7,288 bases of DNA from assembly GCA_025964935.1 (NCBI GenBank), contig JAOPXW010000232.1, forward strand, positions 1 to 7,288, read 5' to 3'. This document shows, piece after piece, positions 5,803 through 7,288 of the stretch (positions within the stretch are counted from its first letter, which is position 1; each line of letters opens with the position of its first letter). The position numbers were made by a program, and so were the translations under genes. A model generated the notes under the pieces. That model ran no database searches. It was not told where the DNA came from and saw only the letters and a program-made list of their open reading frames with translations. Source of the DNA: Friedmanniella sp. Its GTDB lineage: Bacteria > Actinomycetota > Actinomycetes > Propionibacteriales > Propionibacteriaceae.

Positions 5803-6515
5803 CGGGAGCCGAGGGCGTCGCGGCGCAGGCGTACGGCTGACCGTACGTAGTCCAGCCCGGTCACCACGGTGATCACCAGCGCGACCGCCATCACCACCAT
5901 GGCCACGACGTGGGCCCAACCCGGTAGCGGCAGCAGGTAGAGGATGACCGCGACCGCCTGGATCACGGTCTTCAGCTTGCCGCCGCGACCGGCCGCCATC
6001 ACGCCGTAGCGCAGGACCAGGAACCGCATCAGGGTGATGCCCCACTCCCGGACCAGCATGGTGATGGTGACCCACCACCCGAGCTCCCCGATGATCGACA
6101 GGCCAAGGAAGGCCATTCCGGTCAGCGCCTTGTCGGCGATCGGGTCGGCCAGCTTGCCGAACCGGGTGACGATGTTGTGCTTGCGGGCCAGGTAGCCGTC
6201 GAGGGTGTCGGTGAGGATGGCGAGGGTGAAGACCGCGGTGGTGCCCAGCCGCCAGCCGGTCCCGCCGGGGTGGGCCAGCAGCATCCAGGCGAACAGCGGC
6301 ACGAGCAGGATGCGGAACGTGGTGAGGGCGTTCGGCACGTTCCAGGGGGTCGTCTCCGGGTCGACCGGCGGCACGATCGGGTGGGTCTCGGAGGGGGCGG
6401 CCAGGCGTGGGTCGATGTGGCCGAGCTGCCGGTCGTCCGGGTGGGGTCGACCGGTGCCGTGGCCGGCACGTCGACCGGCGTCCTGCGGGTCCTGGGGTGA
6501 GGGATCGCGGCTCAC
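5799..6515 (-). CDS. pgsA: CDP-diacylglycerol--glycerol-3-phosphate 3-phosphatidyltransferase (PgsA type)
   Basis: A 238-residue integral membrane CDP-alcohol phosphotransferase. PgsA makes phosphatidylglycerol phosphate from CDP-diacylglycerol and glycerol 3-phosphate, leading to phosphatidylglycerol and cardiolipin. The signature D-x2-DG-x2-AR-x8-G-x3-D-x3-D is complete: Asp103, Asp106, Gly107, Ala110, Arg111, Gly120, Asp124, Asp128. PNALTTFRILLVP (61-73) begins the first membrane helix, and REWGITLMR (156-164) is typical of bacterial PgsA. About six hydrophobic segments lie between 65 and 221. The first 57 residues are hydrophilic and rich in Pro, Asp and Arg, a poorly conserved extension. 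The GTG at 6515 is chosen because AGGG lies 7 nt upstream. An ATG at 6587 would overlap rimO by 38 bases, and a GTG at 6374 would remove the tail but lacks a ribosome site. A related actinobacterial phosphatidylinositol-type enzyme cannot be fully excluded, but the motifs favour PgsA. Confidence 0.93.
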   Translation of the reverse strand: MSRDPSPQDPQDAGRRAGHGTGRPHPDDRQLGHIDPRLAAPSETHPIVPPVDPETTPWNVPNALTTFRILLVPLFAWMLLAHPGGTGWRLGTTAVFTLAILTDTLDGYLARKHNIVTRFGKLADPIADKALTGMAFLGLSIIGELGWWVTITMLVREWGITLMRFLVLRYGVMAAGRGGKLKTVIQAVAVILYLLPLPGWAHVVAMVVMAVALVITVVTGLDYVRSAVRLRRDALGSR

Positions 6516-6522
6516 CGTGGGG

Positions 6523-6530
6523 CCCTGCCT
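6523..6530 (-). promoter_or_regulatory. Ribosome binding site deciding the pgsA start
   Basis: AGGCAGGG on the minus strand ends 7 nt before the GTG at 6515. It lies in the 34-nt gap after the rimO stop. It favours this start over the in-frame ATG at 6587 inside rimO and over the internal GTG at 6374, neither of which has a comparable purine tract. Confidence 0.55.
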
Positions 6531-6549
6531 CGGTCTCCCCGCCGGCGGG

Positions 6550-7288
6550 TCACGCCGCCGACCCGACCTCGGCGACCAGGTCGGCACCCTCGCTGTCGAT
6601 GACCACGGCGGTCACCAGGTCACCGATCCGGGCGTCGAGCACGCCGTTGACCTGCACACTGCCGTCGACCTCGGGGCCCTGGTGGGCGGCACGGCCGAAG
6701 ACCGTGTCCTCAAAGTCCTCGTCGAGCTCCTCGACCAGGACCTGCACCGTCTCCCCGACCCGGGCCTCCGCCCGCTGGCTGACCAGCTCATCCGCGAGGT
6801 CGGTGAGCCGCGTACGCCGCTCCTCGACCACCTCGGCCGGCAGCTGGGCGTCGAGCCCGGTGGCCTCGGTGCCGTCCTCGTCGGAGTAGCCGAACACCCC
6901 GATGGCGTCCAGGCCGGCCTCGGACAAGAAGCCGCACAGGATGTCCACGTCGGCCTCCGTCTCGCCCGGGAAGCCGGCGATGACGTTGCTCCGGATCCCG
7001 GCGGTCGGGGCGAGGGCCCGGATGGAGGCGATCAGGGCCAGGAACGACTCGGGGTCGCCGAAGCGCCGCATCCGACGCAGCACGGCCGGAGCCGCGTGCT
7101 GGAAGGAGAGGTCGAAGTAGGGGACGACCTTGGGGGTCCGCGCCATCGCCTCGACCAGGGAGGGACGCATCTCGGCCGGTTGCAGGTAGGAGACCCGGAT
7201 CCAGTCCAGCGCCTCGACGCCGCTGAGGTCGACCAGCAGCTTCTCCAGCAGCCGGATATCACCCAGGTCCTTCCCGTACGAGGACGAG
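6550..7288 (-). CDS. rimO: Ribosomal protein S12 methylthiotransferase RimO, C-terminal part (5' end outside the window)
   Basis: The last 245 residues of a radical-SAM methylthiotransferase, reading from the first full codon at 7287. RimO adds a beta-methylthio group to a conserved aspartate of ribosomal protein S12, using S-adenosylmethionine and two iron-sulfur clusters. The fragment holds the second half of the radical-SAM barrel: WIRVSYLQPAEM (29-40), PYFDLSFQHA (56-65), IRSNVIAGFPGETEADV (98-114) and VFGYSDEDGTEA (131-142). A C-terminal TRAM domain follows from about 172. The FDLSFQHA wording and the acidic EELDEDFED stretch separate it from MiaB and fit RimO. The cluster-binding cysteines (CxxxCxxC) and the N-terminal MTTase domain lie beyond the right edge and cannot be checked. 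It is followed by pgsA after 34 nt, probably as one operon. Confidence 0.93.
   Translation of the reverse strand, partial: SSSYGKDLGDIRLLEKLLVDLSGVEALDWIRVSYLQPAEMRPSLVEAMARTPKVVPYFDLSFQHAAPAVLRRMRRFGDPESFLALIASIRALAPTAGIRSNVIAGFPGETEADVDILCGFLSEAGLDAIGVFGYSDEDGTEATGLDAQLPAEVVEERRTRLTDLADELVSQRAEARVGETVQVLVEELDEDFEDTVFGRAAHQGPEVDGSVQVNGVLDARIGDLVTAVVIDSEGADLVAEVGSAA

Noticed and set aside
4825..5850. 341-residue plus-strand frame antisense to clgR and pncC.
   Set aside because: Compositional shadow. The minus-strand genes in the same bases are clear family members.
5308..6078. A longer, 256-residue version of the pncC protein starting at 6078.
   Set aside because: The extra N-terminus overlaps pgsA in another frame and is not CinA-like. 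Homology begins right after the GTG at 5802.
1..7288. A new defence, mobile or biosynthetic system.
   Set aside because: All substantial coding sequence is explained by five conserved housekeeping families. There are no mobile-element genes, inverted terminal repeats, spacer arrays or compositional breaks visible.

Overview
The window is very GC-rich and reads as housekeeping chromosome of an actinobacterium (Actinomycetota). The basis is the high GC with G/C-loaded third codon positions, frequent GTG starts, a long (about 1,540-residue) Lhr-type helicase, a ClgR-type regulator and the run rimO-pgsA-cinA/pncC-clgR, which is familiar from actinobacterial chromosomes in the ftsK-to-recA neighbourhood. 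I cannot name the genus. Codon usage and composition look uniform. I saw no transposase, integrase, tRNA, rRNA, CRISPR or phage gene.

Layout: bases 1-142 are a leader without a convincing gene. They hold a strong GC hairpin and, directly before lhr, a promoter-like element resembling the mycobacterial RecA-independent DNA-damage (PafBC) promoter, spaced so that transcription would begin at the GTG start codon. lhr fills 143-4768 on the plus strand: a complete Lhr helicase with every core motif intact and the long C-terminal half. Bases 4769-4857 separate lhr from the convergent clgR. They contain 27-bp-periodic tandem repeats, beginning near the lhr stop codon, and two hairpins that could end transcription from each side.

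The minus strand carries, in transcription order, rimO (its 5' end lies beyond the right edge), pgsA, a stand-alone CinA C-domain protein (pncC) and clgR. rimO-pgsA-pncC look like one operon, with a 34-nt gap and then a 4-nt stop/start overlap. A hairpin sits at the pncC stop. clgR follows after 141 nt and appears to have its own promoter, again placed for a leaderless mRNA, with inverted repeats just upstream that could be an operator.

Functionally, rimO modifies ribosomal protein S12, pgsA commits CDP-diacylglycerol to phosphatidylglycerol and cardiolipin, pncC recycles pyridine nucleotide by-products, clgR activates protease and chaperone genes, and lhr repairs DNA. They do not form an obvious single pathway. 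The possible common theme is stress control of the two outer genes, lhr and clgR, each with a separate leaderless promoter. I found no convincing previously undescribed system. The best leads are the two promoters and the intergenic repeats.
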